A stretch of 64,000 bases of DNA from Huaxiibacter chinensis (GCF_022171985.1 NZ_JAJVHF010000002.1:124001-188000), one strand, 5' to 3'. Shown: positions 1 through 10,191, counted from the first letter of the stretch. The notes: generated by a model from the sequence alone, not told the origin. A program made the numbers and translations.

Positions 1-205
1 GAATGGTTTGCAGCTCTTTGTTCGCGAGGGCTGCGGCTTTCTTCACCATCACCATGCCACGGACAAACTCAGGAATGTCGCTGATTTTGTTGTTGCTGAT
101 GTAGAAGTTTTCAATCGCTCTCAGAGTGTGGACACCGTAATAGGCATCCGCTGGAACTTCCCTGGTACCCAACAAGTCTTCTTCGATACGAATGTTGTTT
201 AACAT
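1..205 (-). CDS. aspA: Aspartate ammonia-lyase (aspartase), N-terminal part
   Basis: The minus strand reads from an ATG at 203-205 off the left edge of the window. The 68 visible residues, beginning [20 protein letters not shown] and continuing through [13 protein letters not shown], match the N-terminus of enterobacterial aspartase. Aspartase is a cytoplasmic homotetramer of the fumarase/aspartase superfamily that deaminates L-aspartate to fumarate and ammonia. An AGAAGG ribosome site lies just upstream. The catalytic part is outside the window. The fumarate made here can serve the fumarate reductase encoded at 12.5-15.8 kb. Confidence 0.95.
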   Translation of the reverse strand, partial: MLNNIRIEEDLLGTREVPADAYYGVHTLRAIENFYISNNKISDIPEFVRGMVMVKKAAALANKELQTI

Positions 206-541
206 GTGAACCTTCTTTTAAAGCTGCCGATGGATTGTACTAAACACACAGTAGATATGTGGTTTTCACGCTATTGCTGACCGACGATTATTCCCTCAAT
301 CAGCCAGATGCTCGAGATCATATGCTGATAATAGCGAATTGCCGTAATCTGGATCACTTATTATGGACCCGATTCCATGATAATTATTAATCTGTGAAAT
401 GAGTCACCGCTTGAATATTTCCAGAAAAAATATCCGTGCAAACCGATTGAATTTTGGCTAACCGTCACCATCTCTGACGGATGCGAATTGCAACACCATT
501 CAGACAGAGGCCTTGAAGCCTCTGCCACACAGGAGAAGCCA
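206..541. promoter_or_regulatory. aspA/fxsA divergent intergenic region with a CRP-like site
   Basis: This 336-base AT-rich gap separates the divergent starts of aspA and fxsA. At 393-408 it holds TGTGA-N6-TCACC, which matches the CRP consensus TGTGA-N6-TCACA at nine of ten core bases. Catabolite activation of aspA is known in E. coli. The site is about 190 bases from the aspA start and 134 from fxsA, so which gene it serves is inferred. I saw no other strong motif or small gene here. Confidence 0.5.
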
Positions 542-1006
542 GTGCGCTGGATACCGTTTATAGCTATTTTTCTCTATGTTTACATTGAGATATCGATTTT
601 CATTCAGGTTGCCCATGTGCTGGGTGTCCTGCTGACCCTGATTCTGGTGATCTTTACCTCGGTCATTGGTATGTCGCTGGTGCGCAACCAGGGTTTCAAA
701 AATTTCCTGTTAATGCAGCAAAAGATGGCTGCAGGCGAAAGCCCTGCCGCCGAAATGATCAAAAGCGTGTCGCTGATTATTTCTGGCCTGCTGCTCATTC
801 TGCCCGGGTTCTTTACCGATTTCCTCGGCCTGCTGTTGCTGCTGCCGCCGGTACAAAAACACCTGACCATGAAGCTGCTGCCGCATCTGCGATTCAACCG
901 GATGCCGGGCGGTGGATTCAGTACCGGTCCCGGGGATACGTTTGATGGGGAGTATCAGCGCAAGGACGACCAGCGCGACCGTTTAGATCACAAAGACGAT
1001 CGGTGA
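542..1006 (+). CDS. fxsA: FxsA membrane protein
   Basis: The 154-residue product matches E. coli FxsA, known as a suppressor of F-plasmid exclusion of phage T7. It starts VRWIPFIAIFLYVYIEISIF. Three to four hydrophobic segments fill residues 1-110, followed by a polar tail (FDGEYQRKDD). I chose the GTG at 542 because AGGAGAAG lies 5-10 bases upstream and the protein then begins where the E. coli protein does; the open frame continues upstream without homology. The gene is divergent from aspA, and a strong inverted repeat follows 6 bases after its stop. Its molecular role is not known beyond the exclusion phenotype. Confidence 0.92.
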   Translation: MRWIPFIAIFLYVYIEISIFIQVAHVLGVLLTLILVIFTSVIGMSLVRNQGFKNFLLMQQKMAAGESPAAEMIKSVSLIISGLLLILPGFFTDFLGLLLLLPPVQKHLTMKLLPHLRFNRMPGGGFSTGPGDTFDGEYQRKDDQRDRLDHKDDR

Positions 1007-1011
1007 TTTTT

Positions 1012-1040
1012 TTGCCGGATGGCACAGCGCCATCCGGCAA
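1012..1040. repeat. REP-like inverted repeat / terminator between fxsA and yjeH
   Basis: The arms at 1012-1023 and 1029-1040 are perfectly complementary over 12 bases (core gccggatggc) around a 5-base loop. A run of seven T precedes the repeat. It sits exactly between the convergent stops of fxsA and yjeH, so it can end transcription on both strands. The gccggat core resembles enterobacterial REP units. Confidence 0.7.
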
Positions 1041-2282
1041 CTAGCGGAGCGCACCGCGCTTCGGCAAAAACGCCCACAGCCCCGCCAGCACGACAATGGC
1101 GTACACGCTTTTCCACCCTACCATCGCCAGCAGCAGCAGACACAGCAGACCCCCAACCATCGCCAGCGCTTTAAACCGTCCCTTCAGTAAACGGCAGCCT
1201 GCCAGCATGCACAGCAGATAAATCATGATGAAGATGCCGTTGGCGTAGACGATTAACGCATCAAGATTAATGTCCAGGACGTAAATGCACAGCGTGCTCA
1301 CCACACAGCAGCCCAGCACGGCATTGAGCGCATTCAACGGCAGCTGGCGTTCAGACAAGCGCGCAAGGCGGCTTTCGGGTTTATACAGCGCCTGCGACCA
1401 TACCAGACGGGCAAAACTCTGAATATAAATGTTCAGGCTGGCGAAACAGGCGAGATAGCCGATGACGCACGCAATCCACAGCGCTTTGACGCCAAATAAG
1501 GTCACCACAATGCCCGGCAGCGAGGCGGCGGCTGCGGTCTCTTCGCCGTAAGCGTTAAAGTGCAGCACCAGAACGGTACACGCCCAGTAGACGGTGCCCG
1601 CAAGAACCAGCCCAATCATCAGCGCGCGGGGGAAATCGCGTTCCGGCTGTCTGAATTCAGACGCCAGATGGGCAAATGCCTCCAGCCCAACAAAACACCA
1701 GAACATCACTGACAGAGCCGCAAAGAGTTGACTGTGATCGACAGCGGTCACCGGAGGGAAGGGAATATCAGCGAGGCGAATCTCTCCAGCCCACCAGATC
1801 GCCACAATAAGGGCGACAATCAGCACGGCAACCAGCGTTTGCAGATTGGCGCTGGAGCTGGCGCCCCGCGAGCCGACCCACCAGACGATGGCCAGCGTCG
1901 CCAGCTCGGCGTAAAGCAGCTGTTGGTCATGCCAGCCAAAGAGCGCCTGCCCAAAACCTGTCGCAATGTGCAGCGCGGCAGGTAAGCCCACGGGAATGAC
2001 CGAAAGAAAAAGCCAGCCGGTCACGCGTTCCAGACGGGGACCAAACGCCATGCCGACAAAATGGGCGACGCCGCCGGCGCTGGGAAAATGTCGTCCAAGC
2101 ACCGCAAAGACGATAGCCACCGGGAAGACCAGGATTATCAACGCCGGCCACGCCCACAGGCTATTATTGCCCGCCACCAGCGCCGCTAGCGCCGGAACGG
2201 CAAACACACCCGTGCCCAACAAGGAGGTTGAGAGTAAACCGACGCCTTGTGCCAGCCCCAGTTCCTGCTTGAGTCCGCTCAT
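1041..2282 (-). CDS. yjeH: YjeH, APC-family amino acid exporter
   Basis: The 413-residue protein is close to E. coli YjeH, an inner-membrane transporter of the APC superfamily reported to export methionine and branched-chain amino acids. It starts MSGLKQELGLAQGVGLLSTS and carries the typical first-helix glycine motif LLGTGVFAVPAL. Roughly 11-12 hydrophobic segments cover the whole length. I chose the ATG at 2280-2282, the start used in E. coli; the frame runs on upstream into the groE promoter without homology. It converges on fxsA and is divergent from groS. Substrate is known from E. coli only, so here it is inferred. Confidence 0.92.
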   Translation of the reverse strand: MSGLKQELGLAQGVGLLSTSLLGTGVFAVPALAALVAGNNSLWAWPALIILVFPVAIVFAVLGRHFPSAGGVAHFVGMAFGPRLERVTGWLFLSVIPVGLPAALHIATGFGQALFGWHDQQLLYAELATLAIVWWVGSRGASSSANLQTLVAVLIVALIVAIWWAGEIRLADIPFPPVTAVDHSQLFAALSVMFWCFVGLEAFAHLASEFRQPERDFPRALMIGLVLAGTVYWACTVLVLHFNAYGEETAAAASLPGIVVTLFGVKALWIACVIGYLACFASLNIYIQSFARLVWSQALYKPESRLARLSERQLPLNALNAVLGCCVVSTLCIYVLDINLDALIVYANGIFIMIYLLCMLAGCRLLKGRFKALAMVGGLLCLLLLAMVGWKSVYAIVVLAGLWAFLPKRGALR

Positions 2283-2322
2283 CCACTTCTTCCTGCCTTC
2301 GTCAAAAGAGCGGAGATGGTAA

Positions 2323-2754
<432 letters not shown>

Positions 2755-2781
2755 TTCGCGCACGAAACTGAACGAATTTGA

Positions 2782-4437
<1,656 letters not shown>

Positions 4438-4503
4438 TTGCCCTGTGCCCTGCATCTTGCCTGTCAGCAGGCAGAGCGGGGCATTACCTCCCCGAGGTAT
4501 TCA

Positions 4504-4534
4504 AACCCCCGGATAGCGATATCCGGGGGTTTTT
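4504..4534 (+). terminator. Rho-independent terminator of groS-groL
   Basis: A 12-bp perfect stem (aacccccggata at 4504-4515 with 4520-4531), a GCGA tetraloop and a T tract form a textbook terminator. It lies 66 bases after the groL stop and just before the stop of the convergent yjiG, and may serve both. Confidence 0.9.
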
Positions 4535-4537
4535 CAT

Positions 4538-4999
4538 TTAGACCAGCAGTTGCATCACCCACAGCGAAAGCAGCGCGTTGATCGCGCACACGGCAATAAT
4601 GTGCGGATAGTATTTGGGATTTACCCCTGCGGTTCCCAGACAGCGCCCCGTGTTCTGTACCGGATTACCCATCAGATAGATAGCGGGCAGCAGGACGGTG
4701 GCATCATGCCCATTGAGCGTACCGGCAGCCACCAGGCTTGCACAGACACCCACGCCGCCACCCATACTCATCACCGCAGCCAGCAGCACGGTAGCGGCCT
4801 CGCCGGGCAATCCCCACAGCGCCATAATGGGTTCACAAATGTTGCCGACAATATCCAGAAGACCGGTGACCTTTAGCGCCTGAATAATGACAAACGCCAT
4901 GACGACATTCGGCAGAAGGCTGGTGGTGGCAATGGTGAATCCGCGTCGGGCGCCATCAATAAACAGATCCATGACATTTTTACGCACCTGTTCAGTCAT
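4538..4999 (-). CDS. yjiG: YjiG, SpmB-like inner-membrane protein
   Basis: The 153-residue protein (MTEQVRKNVMDLFIDGARRG...) closely resembles E. coli YjiG, a small polytopic protein of the nucleoside-recognition (Gate) / spore maturation protein B group. Four or five hydrophobic segments are visible, with a glycine-rich stretch SMGGGVGVCASL around residue 90 and the GNPVQNTGRCLGTA motif near 120-133. I chose the ATG at 4997-4999; it overlaps the yjiH stop, so the two are translationally coupled. Substrate unknown. In E. coli this pair sits beside iadA elsewhere on the chromosome. Confidence 0.87.
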   Translation of the reverse strand: MTEQVRKNVMDLFIDGARRGFTIATTSLLPNVVMAFVIIQALKVTGLLDIVGNICEPIMALWGLPGEAATVLLAAVMSMGGGVGVCASLVAAGTLNGHDATVLLPAIYLMGNPVQNTGRCLGTAGVNPKYYPHIIAVCAINALLSLWVMQLLV

Positions 5000-5657
5000 T
5001 TTGCGCCTCCTCAGGCTGGCGTTCTTCCATCTGCGCAATCCACAGGCGTAGAAAATTAGCCCCGATAAACTTAAACACGAGAATGACCGCCAGCGGGGTA
5101 ATCACCGGAACGGTGATACAGGTGAAAAGCGCGGCGCCAGATGAAAAGTAATTGGTGATAATGGCGCTGCCGCTGGTCTGGAAGGTGGCGAATATCGCCC
5201 GTTCATGTTCGGTAATGGTGCCTTCTTCGGCCATCTCCCGGGTCATTCCGGCGGCCGCGTCCGTGTTTTGCAGATTCGCGATCAGCGCCAGGGAGCAAAT
5301 TCCCGGAATCCCCAGCAAGGGTTTTAACACTGGGGTCATCAACTGCTGTGCGGCGCGAAGGCCACCGAGCCCTTCGGTAACGGCAATGATCCCCAGAGAC
5401 AAAATAACCGAAGGCGCCAGCTCCAGCGCAAACAGGAAACCATCTTTCGCCCCCGTCCCGCCGCTGCCGCGAAAAGAGACCGGCGTGGTGGATGCGTTGC
5501 TTATCTGACCAAACGTGCCGTTGAGTACGGTAAAATCAAATACTCGCCACCACCCGGTGGCGTTAGAAAAAAAGCCGGAAAAGAAAATAATGGTGATAAA
5601 GAATGCGAGATATCCTGTCCAGGGTACCTTTTCCTGGGTGAGGGATGTCTTACTCAT
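4992..5657 (-). CDS. yjiH: YjiH, Gate-domain inner-membrane protein
   Basis: The 221-residue protein (MSKTSLTQEKVPWTGYLAFF...) matches E. coli YjiH, the partner of YjiG. It carries a nucleoside-recognition/Gate-type domain with an N-terminal membrane segment (residues 14-34) and further hydrophobic segments to about residue 200. A perfect AGGAGG lies upstream of the ATG. It is first in a two-gene minus-strand operon and overlaps yjiG by 8 bases. The family is thought to form transporters from two related halves; the substrate is not known. Absence of iadA beside it is notable. Confidence 0.87.
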   Translation of the reverse strand: MSKTSLTQEKVPWTGYLAFFITIIFFSGFFSNATGWWRVFDFTVLNGTFGQISNASTTPVSFRGSGGTGAKDGFLFALELAPSVILSLGIIAVTEGLGGLRAAQQLMTPVLKPLLGIPGICSLALIANLQNTDAAAGMTREMAEEGTITEHERAIFATFQTSGSAIITNYFSSGAALFTCITVPVITPLAVILVFKFIGANFLRLWIAQMEERQPEEAQND

Positions 5658-5901
5658 GTTGCCTCCTGATGAATCGTCCCTGCAGGGCGCCTAAAAATGC
5701 GTCAGTAAACTGCTACTTAGAGCAAAAAATGCAGTAAAAAACGATATCAGAGCGGGTATTATCAGAATCCATTTAGGCGGCAGACGCGTTCTTGCGGATG
5801 CATCGCAGATAATGACCTGGGGTTTTTCTTTTGGTCATCTTTTAGGTATAAGATTTACACACGGACAACTACTGTCCAGCTTATTGAAAACGAGGAATAA
5901 C

Positions 5902-6255
5902 ATGCGCGTAAAAGTCTGTGCAGGGATCGTAGGGGCAGCCTTGCTGCTGGCGGGTTGTAGTTCCAGTAACGAGCTGTCGGCTGCGGGACAGAGCGTTCGC
6001 TTTGTAGAAGATAAGCCGGGCAGTGAATGCCAGTTAATCGGCACGGCAACCGGCGAGCAAAGCAACTGGCTGTCTGGTCAGCATGGCGACGAAGGCGGCT
6101 CAATGCGCGGCGCAGCAAATGCGTTGCGTAATCATGCCGCAGAAATGGGCGGCAACGTGATTTACGGCGTGAGCAGCCCGACGCAGGGAATGCTCTCCAG
6201 CTTTGTCCCGACCGCCAGCGCAATGAACGGTCAGGTCTATAAGTGCCCGAACTGA
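5902..6255 (+). CDS. yjeI: YjeI lipoprotein (DUF4156 family)
   Basis: The 117-residue protein matches E. coli YjeI. It has a lipoprotein signal peptide with lipobox LLAGC at about residues 15-19, followed by SSSNELSAAGQ. The small, glycine-rich mature domain ends QVYKCPN. A GAGGAA ribosome site sits 5 bases before the ATG at 5902; the longer open frame from 5812 lacks a ribosome site and would bury the signal peptide. It stands alone, convergent with epmB. Function unknown; envelope location is inferred from the lipobox. Confidence 0.88.
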   Translation: MRVKVCAGIVGAALLLAGCSSSNELSAAGQSVRFVEDKPGSECQLIGTATGEQSNWLSGQHGDEGGSMRGAANALRNHAAEMGGNVIYGVSSPTQGMLSSFVPTASAMNGQVYKCPN

Positions 6256-6263
6256 TTTAGCAT

Positions 6264-6317
6264 GCCGGATGGCGCTGCGTCTGACCCACAGGGCAGATAC
6301 GCGTAGCGCCACCTGCC
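6264..6317. repeat. REP-like imperfect inverted repeat between yjeI and epmB
   Basis: The arms at 6264-6279 and 6302-6317 pair imperfectly (core ggcgctgcg with cgtagcgcc). The left arm shares its gccggatggc core with the repeat at 1012. It fills the short space between two convergent genes, where it could act as a transcription end or mRNA stabiliser. Confidence 0.55.
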
Positions 6318-6318
6318 T

Positions 6319-7347
6319 TTAACGCTGACGCAACTGCAAATCCAGCGGCGTTTTACTGGGCTCTCCGCCAATCTCGCGTGCCAGTTTGGGCACCATATAC
6401 CCCGACACCAGCGTTAACAGTTCACGCATTATTTGCCGTGCCTCTTCGTCACTCACCATAAAATGCGCTGCGCCCTGCACCCGGTCGAGAACGTGGAGAT
6501 AATAGGGCATCACACCCGCATCAAAAAGCGCGTTGCTTAGATCCGCCAGCGCGCGGGCACTGTCGTTTACGCCACGCAGCAACACGCTCTGATTGAGCAG
6601 CGTGATCCCCGCGTTGCGCATCCGGCGCATGGCTGCGCGAAACGCGTCGTCAATCTCATTGGCGTGATTAATATGATTCACCAGCAACACCTGCAAACGC
6701 GACTGTTCCAGCCGCGTGACTAACCCGTCGGTGATCCGTGCGGGGATCACAATCGGCAGTCGGCTGTGAATGCGCAGACGCTTAATGTGCGGCAGGGACT
6801 CAAGCTGCGTCAGGAGCCAGTCGAGCTCATGATCTTTTGCCATCAACGGATCGCCCCCGGAGAAAATGATCTCATCAAGCTCGGGATGATCCGCAATGTA
6901 GTCCATTGCCACCTGCCAGTTGCGCTTATTGCCCTGATTTTCCGCATACGGGAAGTGGCGGCGGAAGCAATATCGACAATTTACGGCACATCCGCCCTTT
7001 ACCAGCAGCAGCGCGCGGTTCTGGTATTTGTGCAGCAGGCCGGGCACTGCGCTGTTTTGTTCTTCCAGCGGATCGGTGCTGAAACCCGGCGCGGTAATAA
7101 ACTCGTCTTGCGCGCTAATTGTCTGTTTTAACAGAGGATCGTCGGGGTTTCCCTTCTCCATACGCGCCACAAACGCGCGCGGCACGCGCAGCGGAAAGAG
7201 TCGCTTTGCCTCACGGCCAGCGAGCAGGTGTTCATGCTTATCCAGCTCTAAAAGATGGAGTAATTCATCAGGACTGGTGATTACATCGGCAAGTTGCGAT
7301 AACCAATCTTCTCTGGACGGGGTATTTAGGGTTACAATATGCGCCAT
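6319..7347 (-). CDS. epmB: EpmB, EF-P lysine 2,3-aminomutase
   Basis: The 342-residue protein is EpmB (YjeK), a radical SAM enzyme that turns (S)-alpha-lysine into (R)-beta-lysine for attachment to elongation factor P. The cluster-binding motif CAVNCRYC is seen at residues 120-127, with the three cysteines at 120, 124 and 127. The GGDP motif of radical SAM enzymes follows (FSGGDPLM). Length equals the E. coli protein. It is divergent from efp with only 40 bases between the starts, so the promoters overlap. Its partner EpmA is encoded at 16078. Confidence 0.96.
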   Translation of the reverse strand: MAHIVTLNTPSREDWLSQLADVITSPDELLHLLELDKHEHLLAGREAKRLFPLRVPRAFVARMEKGNPDDPLLKQTISAQDEFITAPGFSTDPLEEQNSAVPGLLHKYQNRALLLVKGGCAVNCRYCFRRHFPYAENQGNKRNWQVAMDYIADHPELDEIIFSGGDPLMAKDHELDWLLTQLESLPHIKRLRIHSRLPIVIPARITDGLVTRLEQSRLQVLLVNHINHANEIDDAFRAAMRRMRNAGITLLNQSVLLRGVNDSARALADLSNALFDAGVMPYYLHVLDRVQGAAHFMVSDEEARQIMRELLTLVSGYMVPKLAREIGGEPSKTPLDLQLRQR

Positions 7348-7387
7348 TTTGTGGCTTAGCTACCAGTTAACAATTTTAGAGGGCCTT

Positions 7388-7954
7388 ATGGCGACTTACT
7401 ATAGCAACGATTTTCGTGCTGGTCTTAAAATCATGATGGACGGCGAACCGTACGCGGTTGAAGCCAGCGAATTCGTTAAACCAGGTAAAGGCCAGGCATT
7501 TGCGCGCGTTAAACTGCGTCGCCTGCTGACCGGCACCCGTGTAGAAAAAACCTTCAAGTCTACTGACTCCGCTGAAGGCGCAGATGTAGTCGATATGAAC
7601 CTGACTTACCTGTACAACGACGGTGAATTCTATCACTTTATGAATAACACCACGTTCGAGCAGCTGTCTGCTGACGAGAAAGCCGTTGGTGACAGCGCGA
7701 AATGGCTGCTGGATCAGGCTGAGTGCATCGTGACGCTGTGGAACGGTCAGCCTATCGCTGTGACCCCACCAAACTTCGTTGAGCTGGAAATCGTTGAAAC
7801 CGATCCAGGCCTGAAGGGTGATACCGCAGGTACTGGCGGTAAGCCAGCGAAACTGTCCACTGGCGCAGTGGTTAAAGTACCTCTGTTCGTTCAGACGGGC
7901 GAAGTGATCAAAGTGGATACCCGCTCAGGCGAATACGTATCCCGCGTGAAGTAA
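7388..7954 (+). CDS. efp: Elongation factor P
   Basis: The 188-residue protein is EF-P, which relieves ribosome stalling at polyproline stretches. It shows the N-terminal KOW-like domain with the modification loop KPGKGQAF; the lysine that EpmA modifies is Lys34. Two OB-type domains follow, ending GEYVSRVK. I chose the ATG at 7388, which has AGAGGG upstream and gives the canonical MATYYSNDF start; the upstream open frame is antisense to epmB and is discarded. The target and both lysylation enzymes (epmB, epmA) lie in this window. Confidence 0.97.
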   Translation: MATYYSNDFRAGLKIMMDGEPYAVEASEFVKPGKGQAFARVKLRRLLTGTRVEKTFKSTDSAEGADVVDMNLTYLYNDGEFYHFMNNTTFEQLSADEKAVGDSAKWLLDQAECIVTLWNGQPIAVTPPNFVELEIVETDPGLKGDTAGTGGKPAKLSTGAVVKVPLFVQTGEVIKVDTRSGEYVSRVK

Positions 7955-7971
7955 TTCATGTAAATGATAAG

Positions 7972-7993
7972 AGGCGCAGCGCCCGCTGCGCCT
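7972..7993 (+). terminator. Hairpin after efp
   Basis: An 8-bp perfect GC-rich stem (aggcgcag with ctgcgcct) and a 6-base loop follow the efp stop by 17 bases. There is no T tract, so partial read-through into ecnA is possible. Confidence 0.5.
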
Positions 7994-8010
7994 GATTGAT
8001 TCAGGCAAGG

Positions 8011-8145
8011 ATGATGAAACGTACCGTTAAGATTCTGCTGTTACTGGTGCTGTCCAGCGCACTCATCTCTGGTTGTAATACCGCACGGGGTATGGGCGAA
8101 GATATCAGATCGTTAGGTAATGCTATTTCGCACGCCGCCAGCTAA
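8011..8145 (+). CDS. ecnA: Entericidin A lipoprotein
   Basis: This 44-residue peptide is entericidin A. It has a signal peptide with lipobox LISGC (cysteine 22) and the family core CNTARGMGEDI. In E. coli, EcnA is the antidote member and EcnB the toxic member of a membrane lipoprotein pair linked to stationary-phase lysis. The frame opens with two consecutive ATG codons; either may start. It lies between efp and ecnB on the same strand, and the two entericidins are clearly duplicated versions of each other. Confidence 0.9.
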   Translation: MMKRTVKILLLLVLSSALISGCNTARGMGEDIRSLGNAISHAAS

Positions 8146-8214
8146 TACCGTTAAATTTTCCTAAATTTCCTTCCTTTTCCTTCATTCGACGGGATTTTGT
8201 CTATTCTTAGTTAG

Positions 8215-8220
8215 CTATAC
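8215..8220 (+). promoter_or_regulatory. Candidate stationary-phase promoter of ecnB
   Basis: CTATAC at 8215-8220, followed by an A-rich start region and lacking a good -35, resembles sigma-S -10 elements (CTAYACT). The ecnB gene is sigma-S dependent in E. coli. The assignment is by resemblance only. Confidence 0.4.
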
Positions 8221-8252
8221 ACAAATAACATTGGCTATAAAAGGAAGATATT

Positions 8253-8399
8253 ATGGTTAAGAAAACAATTGCAGCGATCTTTTCTGTACTGGTGCTTTCC
8301 TCTGTTCTGACCGCCTGTAACACCACTCGCGGCGTGGGCGAAGACATTTCAGATGGCGGCAGCGCGATTTCAGGTGCAGCAACCAAAGCACAGAACTAA
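8253..8399 (+). CDS. ecnB: Entericidin B lipoprotein
   Basis: The 48-residue peptide [19 protein letters not shown]... is entericidin B, the bacteriolytic member of the ecn locus. The lipobox LTAC puts the lipidated cysteine at residue 22, and the mature core [15 protein letters not shown] is typical. AAGGAAG precedes the ATG by 6 bases. It has its own leader (8146-8252) after ecnA and ends in a bidirectional hairpin shared with the convergent LuxR-type regulator. Confidence 0.93.
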   Translation: MVKKTIAAIFSVLVLSSVLTACNTTRGVGEDISDGGSAISGAATKAQN

Positions 8400-8408
8400 T
8401 CAAGCCCG

Positions 8409-8441
8409 GACGGTACGGTGCGGGACTTTTACCGTACCGTC
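8409..8441. terminator. Bidirectional hairpin between ecnB and the LuxR-type gene
   Basis: The stem gacggtacggt (8409-8419) pairs perfectly with 8431-8441 around an 11-base loop ending in TTTT. It begins 10 bases after the ecnB stop and runs into the stop codon of the convergent gene. Confidence 0.65.
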
Positions 8442-9051
8442 AGCTTGCCACTTCAGTAAGAGATAAAAACGGTGAAAAACGGTTATCCATGTGTAATTTC
8501 ACGCGGATATTGCGTTTGTAGGTATAAACCGTTTTCCCATTGATGCTCAACTTACTGGCAATCTTCTGATTGCTGGCTCCCTCCATCCACAGCGTAAGAA
8601 CCCTCTCTTCCTGGCGCGTCAGTAAAGGTGTGGCCATTTTCGGTATTTCATAGCTGGCACAAGCGCTCAGGGCGTCGTTGATGACGGCTGCCAGCGCGTC
8701 GAGCGATGTTTTTTTCTCAACCGTGGCCCAAAGAGGGTACTGGTTTAAAAAGCCCGACATCTCCGGTTTTTCCGCCGATTTATCCCCGGATTGCAGCAAA
8801 ATAAAGGGCATGGTTTCACTGGCTATTAATAAAGACGAGAGTTGCTGTACAGACGGAATATCCTGCATAAAACTGTCTATATCAGCAATAACCAGCGAGG
8901 GTTTCCATTGCAGGATATGCTCTCTGGCAAGAAACAGATTGTTCAGCCCGGTAACCATGAAGGTACCAGGGAGCAGTCCGGAATGATTGAGCCACGCTTC
9001 AAAGCCCGAACGGGTGAAGTGACATCGGTCAATCAACAAAATTTTGAACAT
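8440..9051 (-). CDS. LuxR/FixJ-type transcriptional regulator with receiver-like N-terminus
   Basis: The 203-residue protein begins MFKILLIDRCHFTRSGFEAW, a receiver-like fold with an acidic pair after beta-1 reduced to ID and an aspartate near residue 56 (LVIADID). The C-terminal segment from about residue 140 (LLTRQEERVLTLWMEGASNQ, then KIASKLSINGKTVYTYKRNI) is a LuxR-type helix-turn-helix. It resembles the BglJ/YjjQ/RcsB-like orphan regulators. The start at 9049-9051 fits the domain edge but lacks a good ribosome site; a GTG at 9102 would add 17 residues. No cognate kinase is nearby. I do not recognise a specific name; its targets are unknown. Confidence 0.8.
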   Translation of the reverse strand: MFKILLIDRCHFTRSGFEAWLNHSGLLPGTFMVTGLNNLFLAREHILQWKPSLVIADIDSFMQDIPSVQQLSSLLIASETMPFILLQSGDKSAEKPEMSGFLNQYPLWATVEKKTSLDALAAVINDALSACASYEIPKMATPLLTRQEERVLTLWMEGASNQKIASKLSINGKTVYTYKRNIRVKLHMDNRFSPFLSLTEVAS

Positions 9052-9239
9052 AGTGGATTCACAGTTGGGAAAGGGTTTTCGCTTCCGGCCCTCAGAAAGC
9101 ACACCATCATAAAGAAGTCCGATGAGTGGTAAAGGACTGAACTGCGTTGCATACTGAGGCTATTTCTCGCTTTAAACGGCCTGAAGTAAATGGATTGAAA
9201 TAAAATCGCTTTCTGAGCAAAATGTCATACTCACTCAGC

Positions 9240-9284
9240 CTTACGGGACGACCTGTAAGCGCTTCTTCCATCGGGGACGGCCCC
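9240..9284 (+). ncRNA. Guanidine-II (mini-ykkC) riboswitch
   Basis: Two short hairpins both end in an ACGR tetraloop. Stem 9240-9247/9252-9259 closes the loop ACGA at 9248-9251; stem GGGG/CCCC (9273-9276 with 9281-9284) closes the loop ACGG at 9277-9280. Paired ACGR hairpins define the mini-ykkC RNA, known to bind guanidinium and to control gdx/sugE genes. It ends 17 bases before the AAGGAG ribosome site of the downstream exporter, consistent with control of ribosome access. Confidence 0.93.
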
Positions 9285-9313
9285 AGACTTTTGTTTGAGT
9301 TAAGGAGCCTGAT

Positions 9314-9631
9314 ATGTCCTGGATTGTCCTTTTTATTGCCGGTTTGCTGGAAGTGGTATGGGCCATCGGCCTGAAATATACCCACGGTTTTACCCGTCTT
9401 ACGCCAGGCATCATTACGGTGAGCGCGATGATTGTCAGTATTGTGCTGCTGTCATGGGCGATGCGTACCCTGCCCGTGGGCACGGCTTATGCTGTCTGGA
9501 CGGGGATTGGTGCGGTGGGCGCTGCCATTACCGGCATTCTGCTGCTGGGTGAATCTGCGAGCCTGGCGCGTATCGCCAGCCTCGCATTAATTGTGGCGGG
9601 AATTATTGGTCTGAAGCTCAGCACCCATTAA
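9314..9631 (+). CDS. gdx: Guanidinium exporter Gdx (SugE), SMR family
   Basis: The 105-residue protein is SugE/Gdx, a four-helix small multidrug resistance protein that works as a dual-topology dimer and exports guanidinium in exchange for protons. It begins [20 protein letters not shown]; the essential glutamate is Glu13 (GLLEVVWA). The segments [20 protein letters not shown] and GLKLSTH are typical. AAGGAG lies 7 bases before the ATG, right after the guanidine-II riboswitch, which confirms the substrate. The stop overlaps that of the convergent blc by 4 bases. Some annotations keep the older name sugE. Confidence 0.95.
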   Translation: MSWIVLFIAGLLEVVWAIGLKYTHGFTRLTPGIITVSAMIVSIVLLSWAMRTLPVGTAYAVWTGIGAVGAAITGILLLGESASLARIASLALIVAGIIGLKLSTH

Positions 9632-10158
9632 TGGGGCTGTTCAACCCAGATTAACTTCGTGACATCAAACCCTTGCCGGGTCGCGACATCCAGCATTTGC
9701 TCTTTCATCTCTTTGGAAAGTGTTGGCGTTCGCGACAGTATCCACAGATAGTCGCGATCCGGCCCGCAGACCAGCGCATGGCGATACTCTCTGTCCAGCG
9801 CAATCACGTTGTATCCCCCGTAGAAGGGGCCAAAGAACGACACTTTTAGCGCGGCGCGCGTCGGCGCGCCCGTAAAGTAAGCCTTTCCGATCGTCTGCTG
9901 CCACATGCCTCTGTCCGGATTGTATCCCCGATTTATGACCTGAATACCGCCATCATCCATCTTGCTGTAAGTCGCCGTCACGCGCTGAAGCCCCTCTTCG
10001 AAACGATGATCGAAACGGGCGATTTCGTACCATTTACCCATAAAACGTTGGGCATCGAATTGATTGACGACGGTGACGCCAGGAGGCGGGGTGGGAGAGC
10101 TACAAGCAACGACTAAAAACGCGGCTGTCACCGCGGCGATAACAGGCAGAATGCGCAT
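9628..10158 (-). CDS. blc: Blc outer-membrane lipocalin
   Basis: The 176-residue protein is Blc, a bacterial lipocalin anchored in the outer membrane and thought to bind lysophospholipids. The lipobox VVAC places the lipid-bearing cysteine at residue 19. The lipocalin motif [14 protein letters not shown] is at residues 41-54, and the rest of the barrel includes GGYNVIALD and YLWILSRTP. Length equals E. coli Blc. It lies downstream of ampC on the same strand with a hairpin between, and has its own stationary-phase-like promoter at 10182. Confidence 0.95.
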   Translation of the reverse strand: MRILPVIAAVTAAFLVVACSSPTPPPGVTVVNQFDAQRFMGKWYEIARFDHRFEEGLQRVTATYSKMDDGGIQVINRGYNPDRGMWQQTIGKAYFTGAPTRAALKVSFFGPFYGGYNVIALDREYRHALVCGPDRDYLWILSRTPTLSKEMKEQMLDVATRQGFDVTKLIWVEQPH

Positions 10159-10181
10159 AGCTGTTTCCTTGCTGTTTTTTG

Positions 10182-10191
10182 TTAAGTGTAG
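10182..10191 (-). promoter_or_regulatory. Sigma-S-like -10 of blc
   Basis: On the minus strand this reads CTACACTTAA, close to the sigma-S extended -10 CTAYACTTAA, 24 bases upstream of the blc ATG. The blc gene is RpoS dependent in E. coli. Confidence 0.6.

Noticed and set aside
8-202. Plus-strand 64-residue open frame
   Set aside because: It lies antisense to the clear aspartase N-terminus and has no homology or ribosome site.
488-541. N-terminal extension of fxsA
   Set aside because: The GTG at 542 has a ribosome site and matches the E. coli start; the upstream codons show no homology.
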